Shown here piece by piece: positions 8,641-17,112 of a DNA stretch of 19,720 bases. Position numbers and translations under genes: made by a program. A model generated the notes under the pieces. The model worked only from the letters and a program-made list of their open reading frames with translations, searched no databases and was not told the DNA's origin. This DNA comes from an uncultured Collinsella sp. GTDB lineage: Bacteria > Actinomycetota > Coriobacteriia > Coriobacteriales > Coriobacteriaceae. Every line of letters begins with the position of its first letter. Positions within the stretch are counted from its first letter, which is position 1. The stretch spans positions 1 through 19,720 of the forward strand of contig CAUAJB010000038.1 in assembly GCA_958429225.1 (NCBI GenBank), in the 5' to 3' direction.

Positions 8641-9855
8641 ATGAAATACGACTTTAGCTCGCTTATCGACCGCCACGGCATGGACTCCATCGCCGTTGAC
8701 TCCTGGGGCGAGATCCCCGGTATGGCTCCGAACGCACCCGACGAGGGCTTCGACCGCATTCCCATGTGGGTGGCCGACATGAATTTTGCCACGGTGCCCA
8801 CGGTCCAGGAGTACATCATTCAGCGCGCTCAGCATCCCATGTTTGGCTACTTTAACCCGCGCGCCGAGTACTTCGACCGCATCATCGAATGGCAGAGCCG
8901 CCGCAATGGCGTCGAGGGCCTGCGCCCTGAACATATCGGCTACGAAAACGGCGTGCTGGGCGGTGTCGTGTCGACACTGCGTGCGTATGTTCAGCCGGGC
9001 GATGCGGTGCTGGTCCACAGCCCCACCTACATCGGCTTTACCAAGTCCATTGAGGCCGCGGGCTATCGTATTGTCCACAGCCCGCTTAAGCTCGACGACC
9101 AGGGCGTGTGGCGTATGGACTTTGAGGACATGGAGCACAAGCTCGCCCAAAACCACATCCATGCCGCGGTGTTCTGCTCGCCGCACAATCCCTGCGGCCG
9201 CGTATGGGAGCGTGACGAGATCGAGCGCGCCATGGACATCTATCGTCAGCACGATTGCGTGGTGATCTCGGACGAGATTTGGTCCGATATCATCCTGCCG
9301 GGCCACAAGCATATCCCGACGCAGTCGGTGAGCGAGGATGCTCGCATGCGCACGGTTGCCCTCTACGCGCCCAGCAAGACGTTCAACCTGGCGGGCCTGG
9401 TCGGCAGCTACCACATCATCTATAACGAGACGCTGCGCGACCGCGTGTGCGCCGTGTCCAACAAGACCCACTACAACGAGATGAATGTCCTCTCCATGCA
9501 TGCGCTTATCGGTGCCTACCAGCCGCAGGGCTATGAGTGGGTGGACGAGCTCAATCAGGTGCTTGCCGGCAATATCGAGTACTTCTGCAATTACGTGGAC
9601 GAGCATTTTGAGGGCGTGTCCTATTCGCGTCCGCAGGGCACGTACATGGTGTTTCTGGACTGCACCGAGTGGTGCCGCGAGCATGGCCGCGATATTCAGT
9701 GGTTGCTCGACGAGGGGGCGCGCGTGGGCGTTGGCTACCAGGATGGCCGTCCGTTCCACGGGCCCTGCCACATTCGCGTGAATCTGGCGCTGCCGCTTTC
9801 GCGCGTGAGGGAAGCGTGCGACCGCCTGGACCGCTACGTTTTTAATGCACGGTAG
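8641..9855 (+). CDS. MalY/PatB-type PLP aminotransferase, probable cystathionine beta-lyase
   Basis: 404 residues, fold-type I PLP enzyme, full length. MalY/PatB enzymes cleave the C-S bond of cystathionine or cysteine conjugates to give thiol, pyruvate and ammonia, although some members are transaminases. The subgroup-specific PMWVADMNF is near residue 41. The PLP pocket shows HNPCGRVW (from 182), SDEIWSD (210-216) and the Schiff-base lysine K246 in APSKTFNLAGL; a C-terminal HIRVNLALPLSRV carries the substrate-carboxylate Arg. GGGAG lies about 6 bases before the ATG. Upstream are a TGGACA (8593) and a TACTTT (8620), but their spacing (21 bp) is poor. It follows trmO on the same strand after 108 bp and is followed by a long hairpin. 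Substrate is inferred from the family only. Confidence 0.9.
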   Translation: MKYDFSSLIDRHGMDSIAVDSWGEIPGMAPNAPDEGFDRIPMWVADMNFATVPTVQEYIIQRAQHPMFGYFNPRAEYFDRIIEWQSRRNGVEGLRPEHIGYENGVLGGVVSTLRAYVQPGDAVLVHSPTYIGFTKSIEAAGYRIVHSPLKLDDQGVWRMDFEDMEHKLAQNHIHAAVFCSPHNPCGRVWERDEIERAMDIYRQHDCVVISDEIWSDIILPGHKHIPTQSVSEDARMRTVALYAPSKTFNLAGLVGSYHIIYNETLRDRVCAVSNKTHYNEMNVLSMHALIGAYQPQGYEWVDELNQVLAGNIEYFCNYVDEHFEGVSYSRPQGTYMVFLDCTEWCREHGRDIQWLLDEGARVGVGYQDGRPFHGPCHIRVNLALPLSRVREACDRLDRYVFNAR

Positions 9856-9865
9856 GCGTGCGCTG

Positions 9866-9907
9866 CATGCGGGACCTTCTGCCAAGTCGGCTGGAAGGCC
9901 CCGCATG
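9866..9907 (+). terminator. Hairpin after the aminotransferase gene
   Basis: CATGCGGGACCTTCTGCC (9866-9883) pairs with 9889-9907 around an AAGTC loop, with one A-C mismatch and one bulge. It starts 10 bp after the stop codon. There is no T-run after it, so its role as a terminator is likely from position rather than proven by form. Confidence 0.5.
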
Positions 9908-9999
9908 GTAGAACGTCTGTAACCATTGGGCACTCGCGTGGTTTCGTTTGCTATTATCTTTAACCATTTCAGTCTGTAAACAGGATCGTCTGGAGCTCG

Positions 10000-10869
10000 A
10001 TGAAAAGACCCCGTCGCTCGGTTGCCATATCGTTGTTTGTTGCGCTTGCGGGAGCGTGTGCCTTTGTCGTAGCGATAGCCGGCTGTTCCGGGTCGAATGG
10101 CAGGGTCTCGACGTTTGCATTAGAAGGCCTGGACGCCTCGCAGGCCAAAGACGACAACCTTAAGACGCTCAACGTCGGCAGCGACCTCTATCCACCGTTT
10201 GTGTATACCGACGAGTACGGCGATATCGTTGGCCTGGATGTCGAGATATTGACCGAGGCTTTGGCCCGCATTGGTTACAAGCCAAAGTACCAGCTGATCG
10301 ATTGGGAAAAGAAGAACGAGCTACTGGCGAGCGGCGAGCTCGATTGCGTCATGGGCAGCTTTAGCATGACGGGTCGCGAAAACGAGTATCGTTGGGCCGG
10401 CCCGTACCTTGCGAGCCGCCAGGTGGTCGCGGTCGATCCCCAGAGCGATATCTACACGCTTGCCGATCTTGAGGATAAGGTCGTGGCGGTCCAGTCCACC
10501 ACCAAGCCCGAGGACATTTTGCTCAATCATACAAATGAAAACGTTCCGCAGATCAAAGAGCTCTACTGCTTTTCGGACCGTTCGTATCTGAACCCGGCGC
10601 TCGTCGAGGGTCTGGTCGACGCCATCGCCGCGCATGAGTCCTCGCTGCTCACCTACGAAAAAGACTATGGCGTAACGTATCGCATTTTGGATGAGCCGCT
10701 GCTAGAGGTTGGTTTGGGCACCGCTTTCGATATCAACGATACGCGTGGCATCGACGTTAAGCTCACTCATGCCTACCAAGAAATGCTTGTCGATGGCACC
10801 ATGGAACGTCTGGTGTCAAAGTACTTTGATGACCCTTCGCCATTTTTGAATATGGAGGGCCTGTCATGA
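10000..10869 (+). CDS. Family-3 solute-binding lipoprotein, likely kinase sensor partner
   Basis: 289 residues. The N-terminus has a basic start (KRPRR), a hydrophobic core and the lipobox VAIAGC with C29 as the lipidated residue, so it is anchored to the outer face of the membrane. The rest is a type-II periplasmic-binding fold of the amino-acid-binding family: LNVGSDLYPPFVYTDEYGDIVGLDVEI, LLASGELDCVMGSFSMTGRE, RWAGPYLASRQV and a second lobe ending in ERLVSKYFDDPSPF. A GGAG site precedes the ATG. A TATTAT -10 with an upstream TGC (9949-9957) is a possible extended promoter element. No ABC permease or ATPase for uptake lies next to it. Instead the stop overlaps the next gene's start (ATGA), which couples it to a hybrid histidine kinase. 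I infer it senses a ligand for that kinase; the ligand is unknown. Confidence 0.88.
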   Translation: MKRPRRSVAISLFVALAGACAFVVAIAGCSGSNGRVSTFALEGLDASQAKDDNLKTLNVGSDLYPPFVYTDEYGDIVGLDVEILTEALARIGYKPKYQLIDWEKKNELLASGELDCVMGSFSMTGRENEYRWAGPYLASRQVVAVDPQSDIYTLADLEDKVVAVQSTTKPEDILLNHTNENVPQIKELYCFSDRSYLNPALVEGLVDAIAAHESSLLTYEKDYGVTYRILDEPLLEVGLGTAFDINDTRGIDVKLTHAYQEMLVDGTMERLVSKYFDDPSPFLNMEGLS

Positions 10870-13058
10870 TCGATGCGCCCGACCACGCCGCTCAGGGGCG
10901 GGGCAATCGTTCGACAGGGGTATGGCTCCTTGTCGCCCTGCTGGGGATAGCGCTCTCGGTTGTTGCCGGCATGATGAGCTACGGCTACACGACGGCCCAA
11001 GCCGAGCAGCGCTTTGCCGACGTTGTCGATTACGTGGCGACGCAGAGCCTTTCCTACGATGCATTCAATAGCGCCTATACGACCAAAAACCTGATTCGCG
11101 TTATGGAGATCGCCGGAGAGACAGCGCGCGATATTGAGCGCGACGGTTCGGTGGATAACGCCATGCTGGAGCAATATGCCGACCAGTTCAACGTGAGCGC
11201 ACTGATCGTGACGGACGCATCGGGCAATTTGGTGTCCGAATCCTCGACGGATGGCGTGGGCTACGAGTCGCTCGCTACGTATCTCAAGGAAGCACCCGTG
11301 CTGGAGGTGGCAGCCCATCCGCTTAAGTCCTATACCGCCCGCATTACGCTTTCGGATGATTCGGTTGCAGACATTGGTTGCGTGACCCGGCAAGATGGCG
11401 AGGGCATCGTTATCGCGGTCAGGCATCAGAGCGCGAAGGCAGTTGCAAGCAATACGCTCAAACTGCAGAGCCTGCTCGGTGGTTATGAGACCATCGACAG
11501 CGGCAATATCGTGATCGAAAGCGATGGCAAAGTCGTTGCGACCAATGCCGTTGAACCCACCATATTGGGCGTATTCAATCTGCCTGCAACGGATGTCTTT
11601 ATTGTCGACGGTATTAAGGATCGATGCCTGCCCGGCAAAGTCCGACTGGTCAACGCCAGCGGCGAGTGGTATTTGGGCACATTTGGAAAAGCGCGCGGGT
11701 TCTACGTGTACACCTATGCCTCGGCGCGGCGCTACTTTGAGGTCGTCGCGGCTGTTGCTGCCGGCGTGCTGGTGCTCTACAGCGGTGTTATAGCCGTTGT
11801 TGTGATGGTGCGTCGCCGCGCTGATCGTCGACGTTTGACGGACTTGCTGCAGCAGGAGCGCGACTATGGCGACAAGCTGGCAAAGGCAGCGCGTGAGGCC
11901 TCGTCTGCCAACTCGGCAAAGACGGAGTTTTTGCGTCGCATGAGCCACGATTTGCGCACGCCCATCAACGGCATTCGCGGTATGGTTGAGGTCGGCGATG
12001 CCAATGCGGACGATCTTCAAAAGCAGACCGAGTGCCGCTCAAAGATCTGGACGGCATCGGGACTGCTGCTCGACCTTGCCAACGAGGCCCTGGATATGAG
12101 TCGCCTGGAGAGCGGGCAGGTCGATCTGGAGCTTGTTCCCACAAACTTGGTGACCCTCAACCACGAGGTGCGCGATATTCTGGAGCGCCAGGCCGAGGAG
12201 CGTCTGGTGACAATTATCTGCGACCAGCAGACGCTTGATCATCCCTATGTGCGGGTGAGCGTGACGCACCTCAAGCGCTTGTTGCTCAATATTGCCGGCA
12301 ATGCCGTCAAGTACAACCGCCAGGGCGGCTATGTTCGCCTGGTGTGCCGCGAGGTGGAGCCAGCGGATGGCGTCCCCGTCTATGAATACACGATCGCCGA
12401 CAACGGTATTGGCATGAGCGAGGAGTTCCAACAGCGCCTCTACGAGCCGTTTTGCCGTGAGGAGCAACAGGTGGAAGGCGCTTCATCGGGAACTGGCCTG
12501 GGCGCGCCTATCGCAAAACAGTTGGTCGAGCTTATGGGCGGAACCATGAGCTTTACGAGCGTCTTGGGGCAGGGGACGACGTTTACCATCCGCCTGCCGT
12601 TCGAGAAGTGCGACCGCTCCGAGATTCCTCAGGCAGTTCGCGTAGATGCGGGCGACGGCGATGCGTTCCAGGGCCTGCGCGTTTTGCTCGTAGAGGATAA
12701 CGATCTGAATGCCGAGATCGCGCAGTTTACGCTCAGCCGTGCCGGTGCCGTCGTGACGCATGCTAAGGATGGCGAGTCTGCCGTCGAGATGTTTGCCGCG
12801 AGCGTGCCGTACGAGTACGACGTGGTGTTGATGGACATCATGATGCCCGGTATCGACGGCCTTGAGGCCACGCGTCGAATTCGAACACTCGATCGCGAGG
12901 ATGCCGCGACTACGCCGATTATCGCCGTGAGTGCCAACGCCTTTGCCGACGACCGCAGGCTTTCGCGTGAGGCGGGCATGGACGCGCACCTGAGTAAACC
13001 CGTGAGTTCGCAGGAGCTCGTTGAGGTGTTAGCGCACATCGCCGCCAACGCTTCATAA
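10866..13058 (+). CDS. Membrane hybrid histidine kinase with C-terminal receiver
   Basis: 730 residues. Membrane segments at about 19-41 and 292-315 bracket an extracytoplasmic region of 250 residues resembling a Cache/PDC-type sensor (VSALIVTDASGNLVSES). The cytoplasmic part has a dimerisation helix with the H-box MSHDLRTPING (phospho-accepting H361), an ATPase domain with N-box N479, DNGIG (512-516) and GTGLG, and a receiver at about 603-726 with acidic residues E610/D611, phospho-acceptor D657 in LMDIMMPGIDG and K711. Receiver-ended kinases normally pass phosphate through an HPt protein; none is in this window. The ATG overlaps the stop of the upstream solute-binding lipoprotein by 4 bp, so the two are translated together. 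A perfect 17-bp hairpin follows 2 bp after the stop. Confidence 0.94.
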   Translation: MIDAPDHAAQGRGNRSTGVWLLVALLGIALSVVAGMMSYGYTTAQAEQRFADVVDYVATQSLSYDAFNSAYTTKNLIRVMEIAGETARDIERDGSVDNAMLEQYADQFNVSALIVTDASGNLVSESSTDGVGYESLATYLKEAPVLEVAAHPLKSYTARITLSDDSVADIGCVTRQDGEGIVIAVRHQSAKAVASNTLKLQSLLGGYETIDSGNIVIESDGKVVATNAVEPTILGVFNLPATDVFIVDGIKDRCLPGKVRLVNASGEWYLGTFGKARGFYVYTYASARRYFEVVAAVAAGVLVLYSGVIAVVVMVRRRADRRRLTDLLQQERDYGDKLAKAAREASSANSAKTEFLRRMSHDLRTPINGIRGMVEVGDANADDLQKQTECRSKIWTASGLLLDLANEALDMSRLESGQVDLELVPTNLVTLNHEVRDILERQAEERLVTIICDQQTLDHPYVRVSVTHLKRLLLNIAGNAVKYNRQGGYVRLVCREVEPADGVPVYEYTIADNGIGMSEEFQQRLYEPFCREEQQVEGASSGTGLGAPIAKQLVELMGGTMSFTSVLGQGTTFTIRLPFEKCDRSEIPQAVRVDAGDGDAFQGLRVLLVEDNDLNAEIAQFTLSRAGAVVTHAKDGESAVEMFAASVPYEYDVVLMDIMMPGIDGLEATRRIRTLDREDAATTPIIAVSANAFADDRRLSREAGMDAHLSKPVSSQELVEVLAHIAANAS

Positions 13059-13060
13059 GC

Positions 13061-13100
13061 ATAGGGCCCGGTTCCAAGGTGGGTTGGAACCGGGCCCTAT
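13061..13100. terminator. Perfect 17-bp hairpin between convergent genes
   Basis: ATAGGGCCCGGTTCCAA (13061-13077) is exactly complementary to 13084-13100 around a GGTGGG loop. It lies between the stop of the hybrid kinase on the plus strand and that of the flavin protein on the minus strand. The T-content downstream is modest on the plus strand (TGCTATTTG) and poor on the minus strand, so termination is probably strongest for the kinase transcript. Confidence 0.75.
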
Positions 13101-13128
13101 TGCTATTTGTGAGGTCTGCTCTTGAGGC

Positions 13129-13608
13129 TTATTTTTCCTGAATCTGCTTACCGCAAAGATGCTCAATCGTAATCTCGTAGAGCTGGACGCCCTTAATGTC
13201 CTTGGCGATTTCCTCTTCGACTTCTTCGGCAGAAGGGTAGTACTTAAGGGCGAGCTGGCGGACTTTGTCCTCGATAAACGCGGGGGTGTCATTCGCCAGG
13301 CGACAACGGCCAAAGACGACGGTGCTCATAACGTAGGGAGCCCAGTCGCCGTCCTGGTACCACTCGTTGCCGTAAACGGTAAAGCAGACCTTGTCATCGC
13401 GCTTGAGTGCGTCGACCTTGTGGCCGGCTTTGGCGCCATGGAAATAAATCTTGTCGTGCTCGGCGTCAAAGAAGTAGTTGACGGGAATGGCGTACGGGTA
13501 GCCATCGTCACCGTTGACGGCAAAGACGCCGCGCTTGCAGGTGGCGAGCAGTTTACGCGCTTCCTCGTCGGTGATGGCGCGTTTCTTTCGACGTAAGGGC
13601 CTAAACAT
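13129..13608 (-). CDS. NimA-like flavin-binding split-barrel protein
   Basis: 159 residues. It resembles the pyridoxamine 5'-phosphate oxidase-like FMN-binding family that includes the 5-nitroimidazole-resistance protein NimA. Visible features are a basic start (RPLRRKKRAI), TCKRGVFAVNGDDGYPYAIPVNYFF, a KIYFHGAKAGHKVDAL segment that would line the flavin phosphate site, VCFTVYG and a VVFGRCRL strand near the dimer interface. True PNPOx function is unlikely because this subfamily lacks the C-terminal PLP-specific region. The ATG has AGGAAG upstream. It starts 40 bp after the stop of the sensor kinase on the same strand and may share its transcript, or use a TATAGT -10 box at the kinase 3' end. 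The substrate is unknown. Confidence 0.87.
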   Translation of the reverse strand: MFRPLRRKKRAITDEEARKLLATCKRGVFAVNGDDGYPYAIPVNYFFDAEHDKIYFHGAKAGHKVDALKRDDKVCFTVYGNEWYQDGDWAPYVMSTVVFGRCRLANDTPAFIEDKVRQLALKYYPSAEEVEEEIAKDIKGVQLYEITIEHLCGKQIQEK

Positions 13609-13647
13609 CGTTGGCTTCCTTTCTGGTCGTGCGTGGTTGCTGCAAAA

Positions 13648-13670
13648 ACTATAGCGAAACGGATCCGTTT
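13648..13670 (-). promoter_or_regulatory. Candidate -10 box with 14-bp palindrome upstream of the flavin-protein gene
   Basis: On the minus strand TATAGT (13648-13653) lies about 40 bp upstream of the flavin-protein ATG. The perfect palindrome AAACGGATCCGTTT (13657-13670) sits in the expected -35/-10 spacer, overlapping the last codons of the upstream kinase gene. The -35 position (CAAGAA) is poor. The palindrome may simply reflect the Lys-Asn-Gly-Ser-Val codons. Confidence 0.28.
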
Positions 13671-16453
13671 TTCTTGATGCGGGCGAGTATGTTTTTGAGC
13701 TTGTTAAAGTCGAGCGGTTTGGACAGATGGGCGTTCATGCCGGCGTCGTGTGCCGCCTTGGCGTCCTCGGCAAAGGCATTGGCGGTGAGCGCGATGATGG
13801 GGATATCGGCTGCATCGACCTTCTCGCTCAGGCGAATCGCGCGGGTTGCCTCGTAGCCGTCCATGTCCGGCATCATAATGTCCATCAGGATCGCATCGAA
13901 GCTGCCGGCGGGATGAGACAGGTACAGATCGACGACTTCGTTGCCGTTGACGGCGCGGGTGACCACGACGCCCTCGGATTCTAGCAGCGTCTGTGCAATC
14001 TCGGCATTCAATTCGTTGTCTTCGGCGAGCAGCACGTTCATGTCGGCGAGCGAGCAGTCGAGCGCCCTCTCGACCGTATTCGCCCGCGCCCGGGGGTTCT
14101 TGTCGATATCGAGCGGAATTTCCACGTAGAACGTGGTGCCCACATGGAGTTCGCTGGTGACTTCGATGGTGCCGCCCATCAGTTCAATAAGCGACTTGAC
14201 GATTGGCATGCCCATGCCGGTTCCTTGGAACTTGCTGCGCGCATCGTCTCCTTCTTGGGCAAACGGCTCATAGATATGCTTTAAAAACTCGGGAGCCATG
14301 CCAATGCCGGTATCCGAAACGCTAAAGCAAAAGAGCGCGCGCCCGTTATCGAGTGGCTTGGTCTTTGAACTAAAGGTGACGGAGCCGCCGTGCTTGTTGT
14401 ACTTAATGCTGTTGTCTAACAGGTTGATCATGATCTGTCGGATATGGGTGGGACTGCCGATCATGTATGGCCCCGTGGCGTACGGCAGACTATTGTCCTG
14501 CATTGTGATGCCGTTGCTGGACGCGCGGAGCTTGCACAGCACCAGCGTATCGTCACAGAGCTCTTTGAGGTTAAAAGGCACATGTTCCAGTGTTAGCTTG
14601 CGGTCTTCGATTTTTCCCATCTCGAGGATGTCGTTGATCAGCGAGAGCAGGTGATTGGCGGCAACGCGCGCCTTGGCACGGCTCTCGCGGGCGACTTGCA
14701 TATCGCCTTCCTTCAATTCCTCGATCTCGATAAGGCCCAGGATGCCGTTGAGCGGCGTGCGGATGTCGTGGCTCATGCGCGTGAGGAACGCCGTCTTAGC
14801 GGCGTTGGCGGCATCGGCTTTTTTGCGCTCGGTTCGAGCGCGCACGAGCGCCCAGATGAGCAGGACGATGCCGACCGACAACATACCGATGAGGGTAGCT
14901 GCAATGGCGGTGCGGTTGCGAAAAAGGAATTGAAGCGTGTTGGATTCCTGGGCCGTGTACGACGTGGAGGAGAAATTGCTTGCGGAGAGCGATTCTCCGG
15001 CATTGATGATGCCCTTGTTGATGATTCCCAACAGCTCGGGTTTTCCGCGCGAAATCCAGCACGAGAGCTCACAGGTGTCAGGGAGCTCGGTCGTCTCGCA
15101 GTCCTCGAGATCGTAACGGTCACCGATGGTTTTTACGCGTGAACTGGGAGCGACGATGCAGTGCGCCGTTCCCTTCCTGAGGGCGTCGAACGCTTCATCG
15201 TCGGATTGGTATTCGGTTACGGTTGCTGTGGGGAACAGACTTTCAAGTGCATTTTTGTTGACAAACGATGATTTGGTACAGGCGATGTTCTGAAGGTCTT
15301 TGTTCAGGTTGCTGCCGGTGTGGATGGCGGTGAGGGATATGGTCCCCAACGATACCGACTGCACAACGCCTGTTTGCTCGGCAAACCAGTAATCTCGGTA
15401 TACCGGCAGCGCAACGTCTATGCTTCCCTTTGACAGGGCCTTTGACATCATCTTGTAGCTATCAAAGGCGACGGTTTTGACCGTAATGCCAAATTTATCG
15501 TGCAGTGTCGTCGCAAGCGATGCGAGCGAGCCTTCCATTTCGCCGTCTTCGTCCTCGTTGCAGTAGGGGAGTTTGCCCGTAATGTAGCCGAGCGTGATGG
15601 CGTTGTTGTTTGCTTTGAGCCAGGAACATTCGGGGCCGTTGAGCGATGATGAACCGCTGTTTTGGGTCGAGTAGCTAGATTTGACTTCGTCGTTATAGCG
15701 TGGGTTGACGCGGGCGATTGCCGACATAGCGGCATTGATGTCGTCCATCAGGTCGGGGCGGCTTTTGGGGACGGCAAAATAGTAGTCGCTCGAACCAATG
15801 TAGAACATGGGGGAGGCGCTGGGCGACGAGGTCGTGTCGTTCATGATGATGGCATCGACCTCGTTGTTTGCGAGTGCGTCAAAGAGGGCACCGCCAGTGT
15901 CGATTTCTTTATAGGTGCAGGTAATGCCTTCGTTGGCGAGCCACTGCTGGCCAACGAAGGTTTGCATAACGTCGGGGTTGCAGCCGATGGTAAGGCCTTG
16001 GAGCGCTTGGGGGTCACCCTTGGCCAGATCGTCGCGCTCGGGCCTGGCATAGATGTAGTAGCGCTCGGTGCCCTCGGGGTTCGAGGAAAAGAGCAGCTTT
16101 TGGGCGCGTTCCTCGGAGTAGGAGATGTTGGGCATGAGGTCGATCTCGCCCGCCTCGAGCATGTCCATAAGCTCGGCGAAGGTGCCGGAGACGTATTCGT
16201 ACTGCCAGCCGGGTGTGTAGTACGAGAGGGTCTGGAGGTACTCGTAACCCCATCCCGAGAGACGCTCGCCGGGGGTGCCGTCCTGGAAGCCCTCGTTGTT
16301 GACAAGCCAACCAACGCGGACCGTTTTGACCTGCTGATCGGTATTGGCGGCATAGGCGGGGGCGGGCATGATGGTGCTCAGTACGGCGAGCACGGCAAGC
16401 GCGACGGCCAAGGTGCGATATATAACTGAACGAAGGACAGCGGAAGCTCTCAC
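13649..16453 (-). CDS. BvgS/EvgS-like hybrid kinase with two fused solute-binding domains
   Basis: 934 residues from the GTG at 16453. That start is preferred because AGGA lies six bases upstream; a TTG at 16459 would leave no spacing. A signal peptide ends near AYA-AN (residue 36). Two family-3 solute-binding modules follow, at about 40-265 (VRVGWLVNNEGFQDG, LEAGEIDLMPNISYSEERAQ) and 285-505 (ITLGYITGKLPYC, GSIDVALPVYRDYWF). A membrane segment lies at about 514-537, then the H-box MSHDIRTPLNG (H562), N-box N681, DTGIG, GTGMG, and a receiver with D858 in LMDIMMPDMDG and K912. This is the tandem-sensor plan of BvgS/EvgS, but without the PAS and C-terminal HPt domains those kinases carry. Ligands are not predictable. 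The NimA-like gene follows after 40 bp. Confidence 0.94.
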   Translation of the reverse strand: MRASAVLRSVIYRTLAVALAVLAVLSTIMPAPAYAANTDQQVKTVRVGWLVNNEGFQDGTPGERLSGWGYEYLQTLSYYTPGWQYEYVSGTFAELMDMLEAGEIDLMPNISYSEERAQKLLFSSNPEGTERYYIYARPERDDLAKGDPQALQGLTIGCNPDVMQTFVGQQWLANEGITCTYKEIDTGGALFDALANNEVDAIIMNDTTSSPSASPMFYIGSSDYYFAVPKSRPDLMDDINAAMSAIARVNPRYNDEVKSSYSTQNSGSSSLNGPECSWLKANNNAITLGYITGKLPYCNEDEDGEMEGSLASLATTLHDKFGITVKTVAFDSYKMMSKALSKGSIDVALPVYRDYWFAEQTGVVQSVSLGTISLTAIHTGSNLNKDLQNIACTKSSFVNKNALESLFPTATVTEYQSDDEAFDALRKGTAHCIVAPSSRVKTIGDRYDLEDCETTELPDTCELSCWISRGKPELLGIINKGIINAGESLSASNFSSTSYTAQESNTLQFLFRNRTAIAATLIGMLSVGIVLLIWALVRARTERKKADAANAAKTAFLTRMSHDIRTPLNGILGLIEIEELKEGDMQVARESRAKARVAANHLLSLINDILEMGKIEDRKLTLEHVPFNLKELCDDTLVLCKLRASSNGITMQDNSLPYATGPYMIGSPTHIRQIMINLLDNSIKYNKHGGSVTFSSKTKPLDNGRALFCFSVSDTGIGMAPEFLKHIYEPFAQEGDDARSKFQGTGMGMPIVKSLIELMGGTIEVTSELHVGTTFYVEIPLDIDKNPRARANTVERALDCSLADMNVLLAEDNELNAEIAQTLLESEGVVVTRAVNGNEVVDLYLSHPAGSFDAILMDIMMPDMDGYEATRAIRLSEKVDAADIPIIALTANAFAEDAKAAHDAGMNAHLSKPLDFNKLKNILARIKKNGSVSL

Positions 16454-16542
16454 ATGCAATCCTAACGAATCGAGACATTACCGCATAAGGATACCAGCTC
16501 AGCCTGCCCAGTCGGCAGCTGCACCGCTAAACGGTCCCGCCC

Positions 16543-16596
16543 GGCAGTTGGGGACAGTCCCTTTCTGCCGGCACAAAAGGAGCGTTCCTAACTGTC
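16543..16596. repeat. REP-like palindrome, copy 4
   Basis: The arms 16543-16564 and 16575-16596 are imperfect inverted repeats (GGCAGTTGGGGACAG... against ...TTCCTAACTGTC), with a small palindrome TGCCGGCA in the loop. The core GGGGACAGTCCCTTT matches the cores of the copies at 3605 and 6472. It lies between the divergent sensor kinase and potassium-channel genes; nothing else clear is seen in 16454-16651. Confidence 0.65.
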
Positions 16597-16651
16597 GGTT
16601 GTGGGACAATATCGAGCGAATGTGATTGGGCGTCTGGGAAAAGGGGTCGCG

Positions 16652-17077
16652 ATGAACAGGTTGAGGACGCTTGCCGATGTGCTGCGACAGGCTGGCTTTG
16701 CACGCATCACGGGCCTGTTTCTTATCTTTTACCTGCTGTGCTCGACGGCTGTCTGGCTGTCCGAGCCTACGACACTCACCTTTGGTGATGGCCTGTGGTT
16801 TAGCTTTGAGACGGTCTCGACGATCGGCTTTGGCGATATCCCAGCAGAAACGCCGGTTGCCCGCGGCATTACCGTCATCCTAAGCGTCATCAGTATCTTC
16901 TATATCGCCATGCTTACGGGCGTGGCGGTGAACTACTGCAATACGCTCATCAAGCTGCGCCAAAAGGACACTATGGCGCGCTTTATGGACGATCTTGAGC
17001 ATTTGGAGGAGCTCGATCGTGACGAGCTCGCCGACCTGTCGCGCCGCGTGCGCGAATATCGCCGCCGCCAACGCTAG
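16652..17077 (+). CDS. Small two-TM potassium channel
   Basis: 141 residues. Layout is membrane segment 1 (about 17-37), a pore helix with selectivity filter TIGFGD (57-62; preceded by FSFETVS), membrane segment 2 (about 72-95), then a short charged cytoplasmic tail (MDDLEHLEELDRDELADLSRR) that may form a coiled coil. The TIGFGD filter is a standard variant of the K+ signature TVGYGD. It is a KcsA-size Ion_trans_2 protein and would act as a tetramer; there is no RCK or cyclic-nucleotide domain. AAGGGG lies about 5 bases before the ATG at 16652; an upstream in-frame extension to 16601 lacks support. The LOG-family gene starts 35 bp downstream on the same strand, so co-transcription is likely. 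Confidence 0.9.
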   Translation: MNRLRTLADVLRQAGFARITGLFLIFYLLCSTAVWLSEPTTLTFGDGLWFSFETVSTIGFGDIPAETPVARGITVILSVISIFYIAMLTGVAVNYCNTLIKLRQKDTMARFMDDLEHLEELDRDELADLSRRVREYRRRQR

Positions 17078-17112
17078 AACGGGCGCCGCGCGTCACGATT
17101 GGGGGACTGAAT

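Noticed and set aside
9926..9957. TTGGGC/TATTAT promoter for the solute-binding lipoprotein
   Set aside because: The 20-bp spacing is too long to claim a full promoter; only the extended TGC-TATTAT element is mentioned in the gene entry.
15927..15960. 11-bp perfect inverted repeat (CCTTCGTTGGC / GCCAACGAAGG) within the second kinase gene
   Set aside because: It lies wholly inside a conserved coding segment, and one such stem in a GC-rich window of this size has little weight by itself.
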